Notes: generated by a model from the sequence alone, not told the origin. Shown: positions 53,046-61,646, counted from the first letter of the stretch. The stretch: DNA of 64,000 nt from Candidatus Thiodiazotropha sp. (ex Codakia rugifera) (GCA_025656675.1 JAHXHN010000001.1:897501-961500); one strand, 5' to 3'. Numbers and translations are program-made.

Positions 53046-53465
53046 ATGCAGCCAAGAATCAATCTGATTACACTCGGCGTGGGCGATCTGTCGAAATCCA
53101 TGGCCTTCTATGAGGCACTTGGTCTATCGCGCTATCCCTTTGACAGTGACTCGATCGCCTTTTTCGAGTTACAGGGTAGTTGGCTGGCCCTCTATCCCCG
53201 TGAGGCCCTTGCCGATGATGCAGGTGTGCCTGCTGGAGGTTCGGGATTTAGCGCTTTTACCCTGGCCCACAATGTCACAAGTCGGGAGGCGGTAGAGCGG
53301 GTCATGGCAGAGGCCCTGGCTGCCGGTGCGCGGCAGGTAAAGCCGGCTCAAGAGACCTTCTGGGGCGGTTATTCAGGATATTTTGCGGATCCTGACGGTT
53401 TTCTTTGGGAGGTTGCTCATGTGCCGCAGTTTTGGATAGGTCCGAAAGAGGGGGAGGCGACATGA
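53046..53465 (+). CDS. VOC (glyoxalase/bleomycin-resistance) family protein
   Basis: This 139-residue protein has the paired beta-alpha-beta-beta-beta pattern of the VOC superfamily: NLITLGVGDLSKSMAFYEALGLSRYP at the start and a WGGYSGYFADPDGFLWEVAH end with the C-terminal metal ligand Glu. The substrate cannot be assigned. It starts just after a small ORF, with GGAGGGG upstream, and overlaps tag by 4 bp (ATGA). Confidence 0.88.
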   Translation: MQPRINLITLGVGDLSKSMAFYEALGLSRYPFDSDSIAFFELQGSWLALYPREALADDAGVPAGGSGFSAFTLAHNVTSREAVERVMAEALAAGARQVKPAQETFWGGYSGYFADPDGFLWEVAHVPQFWIGPKEGEAT

Positions 53466-54049
53466 GCGGTGATCCCTGTCCCTGGTGCCTGGGACATGAT
53501 GAGTATGTCCAATATCATGATCAGGAGTGGGGCGTCCCCGCTTATGATCCGCAACACCTGTTCGAGATGCTTATCCTGGAAGGTGCCCAGGCCGGCCTCT
53601 CCTGGCTGACCATCCTGCGAAAGCGAGAAGGGTATCGAAATGCCTTTGACAATTTTAATGCAGAACGAATCGCCAGCTATGGTGAACGTGATGTTTCACG
53701 TTTGCTGGCCGATCCGGGTATAGTGCGCAACCGACTTAAAGTGGCTTCAGCAATAGGAAACGCTCAGGCCTTTCTGGCACTGGAGGCGGGTGAGGGTTTT
53801 TCAACACTGCTCTGGTCGTTTGTCGATGCCAAGCCAATCCAAAACCAATGGCGCACTTTGCAACAGGTACCGGCCTCGACAGCGGTTTCGGATGCCATGA
53901 GTCGTGAACTCAAGCGGCGCGGTTTCCGCTTTGTCGGAAGTACCATCTGCTATGCATTCATGCAGGCGGTTGGTATGGTCAATGACCACCTGCTGAGTTG
54001 TCCTCGTTATCAGCTGGTTGCCTCTCTGGCCTTGACAGGAAAATCGTAG
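53462..54049 (+). CDS. tag: DNA-3-methyladenine glycosylase I
   Basis: Tag removes 3-methyladenine from alkylated DNA. The 195-residue protein keeps the family's zinc set: Cys near the N-terminus (DPCPWCLGHDEY) and His in YHDQEWGVP with His-Cys in DHLLSCPRY. The helix-hairpin-helix-like core (EMLILEGAQAGLSWLTILRKREGYRNAF) and catalytic-site Glu in EMLILEGAQ are present. It starts with ATG overlapping the VOC stop, so the pair is coupled. A stop is followed by a short gap to the convergent crp gene. Confidence 0.95.
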   Translation: MSGDPCPWCLGHDEYVQYHDQEWGVPAYDPQHLFEMLILEGAQAGLSWLTILRKREGYRNAFDNFNAERIASYGERDVSRLLADPGIVRNRLKVASAIGNAQAFLALEAGEGFSTLLWSFVDAKPIQNQWRTLQQVPASTAVSDAMSRELKRRGFRFVGSTICYAFMQAVGMVNDHLLSCPRYQLVASLALTGKS

Positions 54050-54097
54050 AGAACGCCGCACCCGATGGTGCAGTTCTCTATTGATTTCATAGCGGAT

Positions 54098-54751
54098 TCA
54101 GCGTGTACCGAATACCACAATGGTCTTGCCTTTGACACTGATCAGTCCCTGCTCCTCCAGGTTTTTCAATACCCTGCCTGCCATCTCCCGTGAACAGCCG
54201 ACAATGCGTCCGATCTCCTGGCGCGTGATGCGGATCTGCATGCCGTCAGGGTGGGTCATGGCATCCGGTTCCTTACACAAATCGAGCAGCGTGCGGGCGA
54301 TCCGCCCAGTGACATCGAAAAAGGCAAGATGTCCGACCTTGTCGCTGGTTTGCGATAGACGCTGGGAGAGCTGTGCACCCAAGGCATAGAGGATATCCTT
54401 GGTGTACTCCTTGAGGTCATGGGTAAAGAGCTGTTCCAGCCGCTGATAGCTGATCTCTGCAATCTGGCAGGATGCGCGGGTGCGTACCATGACACTGCGT
54501 TTTGGTTCGGGTATGAATAGGCCCATCTCACCTACGAACTGCCCCTTGTTGAGGTAGGTGAGAATAATCTCACGACCGTCTTCATCTTCGATGTAGACAG
54601 CTACCGAGCCTTCCGTGATGTAATACAGGATGTCTGCCGGGTCACCGATATGGATAATCTCGGTGTTCTTGGGATAACGCCGACGGTGACAAAAGGAGAG
54701 GAATCGCTGAAGATACTCAGGATCCTGTGGTGGCGGTTTTATGATCGTCAT
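54098..54751 (-). CDS. crp: Crp/Vfr cAMP receptor transcription factor
   Basis: The 217-residue protein has a complete cAMP-binding domain: [20 protein letters not shown] matches the E. coli CRP phosphate-binding cassette including Glu, Arg and Ser, and the dimer-helix [21 protein letters not shown] keeps the Thr-Ser pair that contacts adenine. The C-terminal winged HTH ([28 protein letters not shown]) has the RE..GR recognition pattern. It should regulate transcription in response to cAMP. It is convergent with tag and divergent from osmC. Confidence 0.95.
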   Translation of the reverse strand: MTIIKPPPQDPEYLQRFLSFCHRRRYPKNTEIIHIGDPADILYYITEGSVAVYIEDEDGREIILTYLNKGQFVGEMGLFIPEPKRSVMVRTRASCQIAEISYQRLEQLFTHDLKEYTKDILYALGAQLSQRLSQTSDKVGHLAFFDVTGRIARTLLDLCKEPDAMTHPDGMQIRITRQEIGRIVGCSREMAGRVLKNLEEQGLISVKGKTIVVFGTR

Positions 54752-55072
54752 GATCTTGGGACTCTTAAGTGTTATGGGGAGAGATCAGCCTGCAGAGTGA
54801 TCCAGCTATCTGCCAATCGGCAGCCTCCGGTGATCTTCATCGCAGTTTTTCTGAGCCCTCTATTGTCAATTATATATGATGTTCGCTATTACAGAGTTTA
54901 GGATCAAGTTTAGCAACCCTTTTCAACTTGTCGAATTTACAGCCTTCTGTAGACTCAACTGTCACATAGTGTAACAAAAACAAGAGTCCATTAATTTAAC
55001 GCAATTCATACTTATCAACTATCCCGGATCGCACATCCCTGTGGTCTGGTGGGAAAACATTTGGAGCAGCAG
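54752..55072. promoter_or_regulatory. crp-osmC divergent region with an inverted repeat
   Basis: The gap holds a 17-bp dyad TGTCACA-TAG-TGTAACA at 54960-54976, with one mismatch between arms. The arms recall part of the CRP half-site (TGTGA/TCACA), but the spacing is not CRP-like, so the binder is unknown. No gene is seen. Confidence 0.45.
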
Positions 55073-55492
55073 ATGAAGGCACGGGTCGTATGGGTGGAGG
55101 CAACCACCATGATGGGGGAATCTGGCAGTGGCCACGCAGTGGTGATGGATGGGCCGCCAGAGCATGGAGGACGAAATCTGGGGGTCAGGCCAATGGAGAT
55201 GTTATTGCTGGGTATGGGCGGGTGCGCTGAATTCGATGTGCTGGCCATATTAAAGAAGTCTCGTCAGCAGGTGACCGGTTGTGTGGTGGAGCTGGAGGCA
55301 CAGCGGGCTGAGCAGGATCCAAAGGTATTTACCCATATTCATGCCCATTTTATCGTCACCGGAAAGGCATTAAGTGAAAAGCATGTAGCCCGTGCCATCT
55401 CCCTGAGTGCGGAAAAATATTGTTCCGCCTCCCTGATGCTTGGCAAGAGCGCCAAGATCACCCACGACTACGAGATATGTGATGAGCAGTGA
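55073..55492 (+). CDS. OsmC/Ohr-family protein
   Basis: OsmC-type proteins reduce organic hydroperoxides with two cysteines. Both are present: Cys in LLLGMGGCAEFDVLAIL and Cys in AEKYCSASLMLG, separated by about 65 residues as in the family. Residue count from ATG 55073 is 139; GGAG lies 7 bp before it, while an earlier GTG at 55049 has no such site. It overlaps the DUF885-like gene by 11 bp and so forms an operon with it and the following VOC gene. Confidence 0.92.
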   Translation: MKARVVWVEATTMMGESGSGHAVVMDGPPEHGGRNLGVRPMEMLLLGMGGCAEFDVLAILKKSRQQVTGCVVELEAQRAEQDPKVFTHIHAHFIVTGKALSEKHVARAISLSAEKYCSASLMLGKSAKITHDYEICDEQ

Positions 55493-57080
55493 AGCCGCTA
55501 CCTTTGATGAACTGGTAGCCGAGTACTATAGGGTCTGGTTCCGCTTCCATCCGGTGGCTGCAGTGTATGCCTCGGTATCGGGCTATGAAGGGCTTCTGAC
55601 TGCTGATGGGGATGATGACATGGGCGCCCTGGCAAGCCTGATAAGCAGCTTACTGGTCAGTCTCAAGGAGCTTGACTACGATGCCCTGGATGCTGATCGA
55701 CAGCTCGACCTGCAGCTGATCTACGGTGCTGCACTGGTCGAACATCGTATGCTGCTCGAACACGACTGGCGCCACCGAGACCCGGCCAGATATATCCCAT
55801 TGCATCTGCTCCAGGAACTGGTTGTACGTCAGTCCGAGAGGTTGTGTGAGGCCTTAATGGGCGTATTGGAGAAGACTCCCAACTATCTACGGGATGCGCG
55901 TGGCCGACTTGCGGAGCTACCTGGTCTGGTCTCCACCCTCTGGCTTGCCGATGCCCTCGAGACAGCGGAAAAGGGGGTGCCCTGGTTGAAGCGCCTCGGC
56001 AGGGACCTGCCGCAGACCCATGAATGCTGTGCCGACAAGGGGCGCCTGCAGGCACTCAGCAGTCAGGCCGCTGAATCAGTCGAAGATTTTAAGCAGGTAT
56101 TGATCAAGGAGCTGGCACCAGCGGCCACGGGAACCGCAGATTGTGGCAAGGCGTTACTCAATTGGCTGCTGAGACATCGGGATCAACTCGAACTCTCTGT
56201 GGATGATGCTTTGGTCTATGCTCGAAAACGCCTGCGCAAGACCTACGAAACGATGGAACAGCAAGGCTTGACACTGCAGACAGTGAAACAGTCCGGTGGC
56301 GAGCCACTCAGTGGTGATACCCGCCTGCAGGCCTACCACGAGGAGGCCCATACCCTAAGGTCGTTTCTGCAACAACATAGGCTCCTGCCCGATTCTGAAC
56401 AGCCCCTGGAGTTTCGTATTACAGACAGCTGTTTCAGACAGCCGGATTGCGGCAGCTATCTGCGCAGTGAGCAGGGAGGTGTCTTCCTGATTCCCCATGA
56501 TCAGCAGGTGGGTGGTGGAGAAACCCGCTCAGCTATTCGTATGCGCAACCTCTATAGCAGCTGGGCAGGTCGTCACTATCTGGCTTGGGCCGGAGGGGTG
56601 TCGGCGCATAGTCTGGTACGCCAGATCAACCCCTCAGCCGCATTCAAGCGGGGTTGGGCTCACTACATGAGCCGGATCCTGGAGGAACGAGGCTACTTCA
56701 ACGAGCAAGACCGTTTATTGCTTCATCAACGACGCCTCGCGCTTGCGGAGCAGGCCACCATCGATCTGGAGTTTCATGCCGGTGAGATCAACAGTCGCCA
56801 GGCCCTTGAACGGTTGAAAATGTTGTCAGATATCCCCTGCTGGGCTGAGGTCAGTCTGACCGCCATCTCAAGACGTCCAACCGACGCCTTCATGGCCCTG
56901 TTGGGTGCCGATCTGATAGAACATCTCACCCAGCAGCTGCTTGCACAAAGGCCCGGTGTGACCCTGCACTCACTCCACGAAGAGCTGCTGGCCCATGGTG
57001 CAGTCGCCCTGCCGTTGGTTGTTCAACGGGCATGCGGTCAGGAGACCTGGGAGAATGCGATACACGAGGTGCTGTCGTGA
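55482..57080 (+). CDS. DUF885-like protein with eroded metallopeptidase motifs
   Basis: The 532-residue protein is alpha-helical and follows the DUF885 plan: an N-terminal helical domain (LDADRQLDLQLI, typical 'LS..DRLDYELL' region) and a C-terminal domain. In active relatives the zinc motif is HEGxPGHH with EGWA.Y and a later Arg/His. Here the first reads HYLAWAGGVSAH (about residue 363) and the second KRGWAHYM, with Arg in place of Glu, so zinc ligands appear lost. FHAGEINSRQALERL near the end matches the family. It is likely a non-catalytic paralog. It overlaps both neighbours. Confidence 0.78.
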   Translation: MSSEAATFDELVAEYYRVWFRFHPVAAVYASVSGYEGLLTADGDDDMGALASLISSLLVSLKELDYDALDADRQLDLQLIYGAALVEHRMLLEHDWRHRDPARYIPLHLLQELVVRQSERLCEALMGVLEKTPNYLRDARGRLAELPGLVSTLWLADALETAEKGVPWLKRLGRDLPQTHECCADKGRLQALSSQAAESVEDFKQVLIKELAPAATGTADCGKALLNWLLRHRDQLELSVDDALVYARKRLRKTYETMEQQGLTLQTVKQSGGEPLSGDTRLQAYHEEAHTLRSFLQQHRLLPDSEQPLEFRITDSCFRQPDCGSYLRSEQGGVFLIPHDQQVGGGETRSAIRMRNLYSSWAGRHYLAWAGGVSAHSLVRQINPSAAFKRGWAHYMSRILEERGYFNEQDRLLLHQRRLALAEQATIDLEFHAGEINSRQALERLKMLSDIPCWAEVSLTAISRRPTDAFMALLGADLIEHLTQQLLAQRPGVTLHSLHEELLAHGAVALPLVVQRACGQETWENAIHEVLS

Positions 57081-57487
57081 AACGGCCGGAAGGGCATCTG
57101 GGAATGCGCCATGTAGCCCTCAATGTCAGGGATCTTGCCGCCAGTGAACACTTCTACGTCACCCTGATGGGTATGCAGATCGAGTGGCGACCCGATCCGG
57201 ATAACCTCTATCTCACCTCGGGACCGGATAATCTCGCACTGCACAAAGCGACTGGTAACAGCTTTGATGAGGCTGCCCAGCGCCTCGACCATATCGGTTT
57301 TTTTCTTACCCATCCTGAGGCGGTGGATACCTGGTACACCTACCTATCAGCGGAAGGGGTGAGGATGCGAAATGCCCCACGTACCCATCGGGACGGGGCA
57401 AGAAGTTTCTACTGTTTCGATCCGGACGGGACCACTGTACAGATCATCTACCATCCTCCTGTAGCGAGCCATGAGGCGAATCGGTGA
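57077..57487 (+). CDS. VOC family protein (glyoxalase-like)
   Basis: The 136-residue protein starts with GTG, overlapping the previous stop by GTGA, with GAGGT 6 bp upstream. The VOC pattern is clear: MRHVALNVRDLAASEHFYVTLMGMQIEW at the start, HIGFFLTHPEAVDTWYTYL in the middle and FYCFDPDGTTVQIIYHP at the end, where the acidic metal ligand would be. Substrate is unknown. It closes the OsmC-DUF885-VOC operon. Confidence 0.88.
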   Translation: MKRPEGHLGMRHVALNVRDLAASEHFYVTLMGMQIEWRPDPDNLYLTSGPDNLALHKATGNSFDEAAQRLDHIGFFLTHPEAVDTWYTYLSAEGVRMRNAPRTHRDGARSFYCFDPDGTTVQIIYHPPVASHEANR

Positions 57488-57549
57488 AAATGAAAAAACC
57501 AGGTTAAGCAACATCACCTCTCATGGATTGGCGGATTCTCTTTGACATC

Positions 57550-57600
57550 AAAAAACCCGCACTAGGCGGGTTCTTTAATGTTGGCTGGGGATGGAGGATT
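57550..57600 (-). pseudogene. Terminator plus tRNA-Gln 3'-tail remnant
   Basis: On the minus strand, 57580-57600 repeats exactly the last 21 bp of the tRNA-Gln gene and its 3' neighbour, and this is followed by an intrinsic terminator (AACCCGCCTAGTGCGGGTTTTTT). The arrangement copies the real tRNA-Gln end and terminator at 57722-57775 with few changes. It is best read as a leftover of a second tRNA gene lost by deletion. The stretch between is not a complete tRNA. Confidence 0.7.
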
Positions 57601-57721
57601 ATTCGGCCCATTGGGCCTCACCCCTTTGGGGCCAGCGCTGCCGCTGTTCGCCTTCACTTCGTTCAGACGTCGAACCTCGGTGGAGCTTCTCATCCTCCAT
57701 CTGGCAGATTCTGACAGGTAC

Positions 57722-57748
57722 AAAAAAACCCATACAATGACGGGTTCT
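57722..57748 (-). terminator. Terminator after tRNA-Gln
   Basis: On the minus strand, AACCC-N10-GGGTT is followed by a T7 run. It lies about 8 bp after the tRNA 3' end, so it closes the rplM-rpsI-tRNA transcript. Confidence 0.8.
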
Positions 57749-57755
57749 TTGGTGT

Positions 57756-57829
57756 TGGCTGGGGATGGAGGATTCGAACCTCCACATACGGAGTCAGAGT
57801 CCGTTGTCCTGCCGTTAGACGAATCCCCA
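57756..57829 (-). tRNA. tRNA-Gln (anticodon CTG)
   Basis: Read on the minus strand, the 74-base sequence folds as a cloverleaf: acceptor TGGGGAT/ATCCCCA, D-stem GTC/GAC, anticodon stem ACGGA/TCCGT with loop CTCTGAC, T-arm GAGG-TTCGAAT-CCTC, discriminator G and encoded CCA. Anticodon CTG reads CAG codons for glutamine. It lies 50 bp after rpsI on the same strand and probably is transcribed with it. Confidence 0.94.
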
Positions 57830-57879
57830 GTTGCAGACTCGGTGCAGGCAGAATCTCTGCCGGCAAGCTCGAGCCAGAC

Positions 57880-58269
57880 TTAACGTTTGGAGAACTGAGG
57901 ACGCTTGCGGGCCTTGTGCAGGCCGACCTTTTTGCGCTCGACAGCACGCGCATCGCGGGTCAGGAAGCCGGCTTTGCGCAGGGTGCCGTGTAAAGCGTCG
58001 TCATAGGCGTCAAGTGCGCGGGAGATGCCGTGACGTATGGCGCCTGCCTGTCCTGTGGTGCCGCCACCGCAGACCGTGACTTTGATATCGACCTTATTGC
58101 CGGTCTCGGTCGCATCCAGCGGCTGACGAACCACCATACGGGCGGTCTCGCGGCCAAAGTACTCGTCGAGAGGGCGATTGTTGACGATGATGTTTCCGCT
58201 GCCGGTGGTCAGGAAGACGCGAGCGGTGGAACTTTTACGGCGTCCGGTCGTGATGTGCATATCTGCCAT
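57880..58269 (-). CDS. rpsI: 30S ribosomal protein S9
   Basis: This 129-residue protein matches S9 in full: [15 protein letters not shown] at the start, the [12 protein letters not shown] segment, and the basic [14 protein letters not shown] tail that reaches the P-site tRNA in the ribosome. Start at 58269 is preferred by length; a second ATG two codons on is possible. It is downstream of rplM in the usual order, with a 23-bp gap, and upstream of tRNA-Gln. Confidence 0.97.
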   Translation of the reverse strand: MADMHITTGRRKSSTARVFLTTGSGNIIVNNRPLDEYFGRETARMVVRQPLDATETGNKVDIKVTVCGGGTTGQAGAIRHGISRALDAYDDALHGTLRKAGFLTRDARAVERKKVGLHKARKRPQFSKR

Positions 58270-58292
58270 ATTCTTAAGCTCTAAGTGTTTTC

Positions 58293-58721
58293 TCAGATTT
58301 CCAGCGGCTGTGGCTGCTGGGCCTGATGGGTATGTTCGGGACCGGCAAAGACACGCAGTTTCTTGAACATGGCGCGGCCGAGCGGGTTTTTAGGCATCAT
58401 GCCCTTAACTGCGTGCTCGATAGCACGTTCCGGCGTGTCCTTTAACAGTTTGTCCAGACTGATGGACTTCATGTTACCGATGTAGCCTGTGTGATGGTGA
58501 TACATCTTGTCAGTCAGTTTATTACCGGTTACACGGACCTTCTCAGCGTTGACCACGACGATATAGTCGCCGGTATCCACATGAGGGGTATATTCCGGTT
58601 TATGCTTGCCGCGCAGGTGTCGAGCAATTTCGGTGGACAGACGACCCAGGGTTTTGTCTGTTGCATCCACTAGATACCAATTGCGGCGTACCTCAGCCGG
58701 CTTTGCGCTTACAGTAGTCAT
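58293..58721 (-). CDS. rplM: 50S ribosomal protein L13
   Basis: The 142-residue protein matches L13: [55 protein letters not shown] in the first half and [11 protein letters not shown]-type [20 protein letters not shown] near the end. The start ATG at 58721 has GGAG 7 bp upstream; an extended frame adds 26 unrelated residues. A plausible own promoter (TTGTAC, then TAATAT 17 bp on, around 58760-58790 on minus) lies downstream of the small-RNA terminator. Confidence 0.97.
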   Translation of the reverse strand: MTTVSAKPAEVRRNWYLVDATDKTLGRLSTEIARHLRGKHKPEYTPHVDTGDYIVVVNAEKVRVTGNKLTDKMYHHHTGYIGNMKSISLDKLLKDTPERAIEHAVKGMMPKNPLGRAMFKKLRVFAGPEHTHQAQQPQPLEI

Positions 58722-58864
58722 CCGATGTCGCTCCAATGGAGAACTAATTATGCCTCGAAAAAGACGGCGGATATTACATGATCCTTGAAAGGGGTACAAG
58801 ACCTATCCTAGATAATTCATTCAGGGAAGTCGCTCTCACTTGGATAGGGATTTTAGGAGAGCGT

Positions 58865-58945
58865 AAAAAAAAAAGCGCGACAGGAGATGTCGCGCTTAAA
58901 TATATACCACCAAAGGAGGATTACTGTTACTCAACGTATCAGTAT
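58865..58945 (-). ncRNA. Candidate small RNA, about 80 nt, with anti-Shine-Dalgarno stretch
   Basis: On the minus strand a near-consensus promoter (58952-58980) is followed by about 80 bases ending in a perfect terminator: stem AAGCGCGACA/TGTCGCGCTT at 58873-58897, loop TCTCC, and a run of ten T at 58865-58874. Just before the stem lies ATCCTCCTTTGGTGG, which is complementary to a Shine-Dalgarno sequence. No open frame is apparent. It lies between rplM and the yrbG operon, and rplM has a possible own promoter further on, so this unit looks independent. It is otherwise a terminated leader of rplM. Confidence 0.68.
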
Positions 58946-58951
58946 GTGTGA

Positions 58952-58980
58952 ATTATCTAATATACTGACTTACTTGTCAA
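58952..58980 (-). promoter_or_regulatory. Near-consensus sigma70 promoter for the small RNA
   Basis: On the minus strand, TTGACA (58980-58975) and GATAAT (58957-58952) are separated by exactly 17 bp. This is five or six of six matches at each box and the best promoter in the window. Confidence 0.82.
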
Positions 58981-59044
58981 GTCAATTCATATTGCTTTCT
59001 GCTATTATCTCAGCCCTTTACACCACCCGCTATCAGGTGATCCA

Positions 59045-59073
59045 TTGACATAAAAACAAAGCGATCCTTTAAA
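59045..59073 (+). promoter_or_regulatory. Possible promoter of the yrbG-kds-lpt operon
   Basis: TTGACA at 59045-59050 is followed 17 bp later by TTTAAA. The first box is perfect, the second a 4-of-6 match; it lies about 50 bp before the yrbG-like start. Confidence 0.6.
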
Positions 59074-59120
59074 TGACGGTTTTAGATTCCCGTAACTTAT
59101 TGATTATATAGAAACTATTA

Positions 59121-60089
59121 ATGCTTCTCTTTAGTATTGCAATATTGGCCGGTCTTGTCATTCTGGTTTGGAGTGCGGACCGTTTCATCAGTGGTGCAGC
59201 AGCCCTGGCTGATAACCTGGGGGTCTCCCCTATGCTGATTGGGCTCACTGTCGTCGGTCTTGGCACCTCTGCACCCGAAGTGTTGGTTTCCACCATGGCG
59301 GCAGTGAATGGTAATCCGGGGTTGGCAATTGGTAACGCCATTGGCTCGAATATCGCTAACATTGGACTCATTCTCGGATTTACGGCCTTGATCATTCCTC
59401 TTTCTGTACATTCAAGCGTGTTGAAAAGGGAGTATCCGATACTGCTTGCAGTCTCACTTCTCTGCTTGTTGCTGATGTGGAATGGGGAGCTGAGTCGGTT
59501 TGATGGTGCCGTTTTGGCTATTACCCTGGTGGGGGTGCTAGGTTGGATGATCTATACCGCCAAGACAGGTGCTGCTGATCCTATTGCCGGTGAATTTGAC
59601 GCAGAGATCCCCCACGATATACCAACCCGTAAGGCCATTGTTCTGTTGTTGGTAGGATTGACTTTTCTGCTAGTGAGTTCCCGTCTGCTGGTTTGGGGGG
59701 CGACCAACGTGGCGGTTGCACTGGGGGTCAGCGATGTCATTATCGGTTTAACGATCGTTGCGATCGGCACCAGCCTGCCTGAATTGGCCGCCAGTATCAC
59801 CAGCGCCATGAAGGGTGAAGACGATCTGGCCATTGGTAATGTGATAGGTTCTAATCTCTATAATATGTTGGCAGTATTAAGTATTCCGGGTTTAGTGGCC
59901 CCGGGACCCTACACCCCCGAGGTGTTGACCCGTGATCTGCCTGTGATGTTGGGTTTGACGCTATTCCTTTTCTTTATGGGCTATGGTTTCGGAAAGCCGG
60001 GACGTATAAACCGAATGGAGGGGGCGATTCTGTTATTGGCCTTCGTCAGCTATCAGTCCTTTTTATTCTTCAACCTGGTCAACACCTGA
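59121..60089 (+). CDS. yrbG: Sodium/calcium exchanger family protein
   Basis: The 322-residue membrane protein has two homologous halves with the alpha-repeats of Na+/Ca2+ exchangers: GLTVVGLGTSAPEVLVSTMAAVNG and GLTIVAIGTSLPELAASITSAMKG, where the acidic Glu residues bind cation. About ten helices are expected, in inner-membrane orientation. E. coli yrbG heads the same kdsD-kdsC-lptCAB cluster, and this gene has the same place here. It is a likely transporter; the ion is inferred. Confidence 0.93.
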   Translation: MLLFSIAILAGLVILVWSADRFISGAAALADNLGVSPMLIGLTVVGLGTSAPEVLVSTMAAVNGNPGLAIGNAIGSNIANIGLILGFTALIIPLSVHSSVLKREYPILLAVSLLCLLLMWNGELSRFDGAVLAITLVGVLGWMIYTAKTGAADPIAGEFDAEIPHDIPTRKAIVLLLVGLTFLLVSSRLLVWGATNVAVALGVSDVIIGLTIVAIGTSLPELAASITSAMKGEDDLAIGNVIGSNLYNMLAVLSIPGLVAPGPYTPEVLTRDLPVMLGLTLFLFFMGYGFGKPGRINRMEGAILLLAFVSYQSFLFFNLVNT

Positions 60090-60115
60090 TCTACCTGTGT
60101 TGTGAAAGTATCTAG

Positions 60116-61114
60116 ATGACAAAACCGATTAACCCTCCAAAAGAAGTGATGAGCCAGATGATTGAGCTGGGTAGGGCGGTGATTGAGACTGAGGCAGATG
60201 CCGTCACCGCGCTCATTCCACGCCTGGATCGGGAATTCGCCCAAGCCTGTAGTTATCTGCTCCACTGTAAGGGACGTATTGTTGTGATCGGTATGGGTAA
60301 GTCGGGTCATATCGGCAATAAGATCGCAGCAACCCTGGCAAGTACCGGTAGCCCTGCCTTTTTTGTCCACCCAGGCGAGGCCAGTCATGGTGATCTTGGC
60401 ATGATTACCTGCCATGATGTTGTGCTTGCGTTATCCAATTCCGGAGAGACCGGCGAGCTGCTGGTTATCTTGCCGCTGTTAAAACGTTTGGGTGTACCGC
60501 TGATCGCTATGACCGGTAAACCGCATTCAACCCTGGCAAAGGAGTCTGAAGTGCATATCGATGTCAGTGTCGAGAAAGAGGCTTGCCCATTAGGACTGGC
60601 ACCTACTTCGAGCACTACCGCAACGCTGGTGATGGGCGATGCGATGGCTGTGGCTCTGCTTCAGGCACGTGGCTTTACGGCCAAGGATTTCGCTTTATCG
60701 CATCCCGGTGGCAGTCTTGGCAGGCGCCTCTTGCTGCATGTTAGCGACATTATGCATGTGGGAAAGGCATTGCCTTCTATCGATCTCAATGCCACCCTTC
60801 ACGAAGCCCTGGAAGTGATGTCAGTCAAAGGACTGGGTATGACGGCGATTGTCGATCGGGAAGGGATTGTTGCCGGTGTCTATACAGATGGTGACCTGCG
60901 GCGTACCCTCAATAAACCCATCGATATTCACCAGGTAAAAGTCAGTGAAGTGATGACAAAAAACTGTCTGACTGTGCAGCCGGAGATGCTTGCTGCTGAG
61001 GCCTTGCAGATGATGGATGAGAAAAAGATAAATGGCTTGCTTGTTGTCGATCACGAACAGCAATTGATCGGTGCATTCAATATGCACGATCTGTTGAGAG
61101 CCGGTGTAATGTAA
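60116..61114 (+). CDS. kdsD: D-arabinose 5-phosphate isomerase
   Basis: KdsD makes arabinose-5-phosphate for Kdo in lipopolysaccharide. The 332-residue protein has an N-terminal SIS domain with VIGMGKSGHIGNKIAATLASTGSPAFFVHPGEASHGDLG and ALSNSGETGE, plus SCPLGLAP-type ACPLGLAPTSSTTATL, followed by two CBS domains (residues about 205-330). All features of KdsD are kept. It is 26 bp after yrbG and 10 bp before kdsC. Confidence 0.96.
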   Translation: MTKPINPPKEVMSQMIELGRAVIETEADAVTALIPRLDREFAQACSYLLHCKGRIVVIGMGKSGHIGNKIAATLASTGSPAFFVHPGEASHGDLGMITCHDVVLALSNSGETGELLVILPLLKRLGVPLIAMTGKPHSTLAKESEVHIDVSVEKEACPLGLAPTSSTTATLVMGDAMAVALLQARGFTAKDFALSHPGGSLGRRLLLHVSDIMHVGKALPSIDLNATLHEALEVMSVKGLGMTAIVDREGIVAGVYTDGDLRRTLNKPIDIHQVKVSEVMTKNCLTVQPEMLAAEALQMMDEKKINGLLVVDHEQQLIGAFNMHDLLRAGVM

Positions 61115-61124
61115 GGGGAGTTTG

Positions 61125-61646
61125 ATGCAGGACATTCATACCAAAGCCAGTGGAGTCAAACTGGTGATCTTCGATGTGGACGGTGTGTTAACTGATGGCA
61201 GTCTCTATCTGGGGGATGACGGCCAGGAGTACAAGGCCTTCAACTCCCGGGACGGTCATGGCATGAAGATGCTGCAGAAATCGGGTGTGGTTATCGGCAT
61301 CATTACCGGCCGTACCTCGGAAGTGGTGCGTATCCGTATGGAAGGCCTGGGGATTGAGCACGTCTATCAGGGCAAACATGACAAGCTTCCCGCCTATGAG
61401 GAGCTGCGCGAAAAGTTGGGCCTGGCAGATGATCAGATCGCCTATGTGGGCGATGATGTGGTGGATCTGCCTATAATGCGGCGGGTCGGTTTAGCTATAG
61501 CAGTCAACGATGCCCATTCTTTTGTTATCCAGCATGCGCATTGGCAGACGCCCCATGCCGGTGGTCGGGGTGCGGGCAGGGATGTCTGTGAGATGGTGCT
61601 TGAGGCGCAGGGCAACCTACAGGCTGAGCTGGAAGGTTATCTTTGA
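61125..61646 (+). CDS. kdsC: 3-deoxy-manno-octulosonate-8-phosphatase
   Basis: KdsC removes phosphate from Kdo-8-phosphate. The HAD motifs are present: VIFDVDGVLTDGSLYLGDDG with nucleophile Asp, GIITGRTSEVV with Thr, and AYVGDDVVDLPIMRRVGLAIAVNDA with metal-binding Asp pair. No cap domain, as in this family, which acts as a tetramer. The start is ATG 61125 with GGGGAG upstream. Its stop overlaps lptC's TTG start by three bases. Confidence 0.95.
   Translation: MQDIHTKASGVKLVIFDVDGVLTDGSLYLGDDGQEYKAFNSRDGHGMKMLQKSGVVIGIITGRTSEVVRIRMEGLGIEHVYQGKHDKLPAYEELREKLGLADDQIAYVGDDVVDLPIMRRVGLAIAVNDAHSFVIQHAHWQTPHAGGRGAGRDVCEMVLEAQGNLQAELEGYL

Noticed and set aside
57580-57775. tRNA-Gln repeats as attL/attR of an integrated island
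   Set aside because: The repeats are only 175 bp apart, with no integrase or cargo gene; a lost tandem tRNA copy explains them better.
58944-59048. Plus-strand 34-codon open frame opposite the small-RNA promoter
   Set aside because: The nearest Shine-Dalgarno-like sequence is more than 20 bases away, and the region is better explained by the minus-strand promoter.
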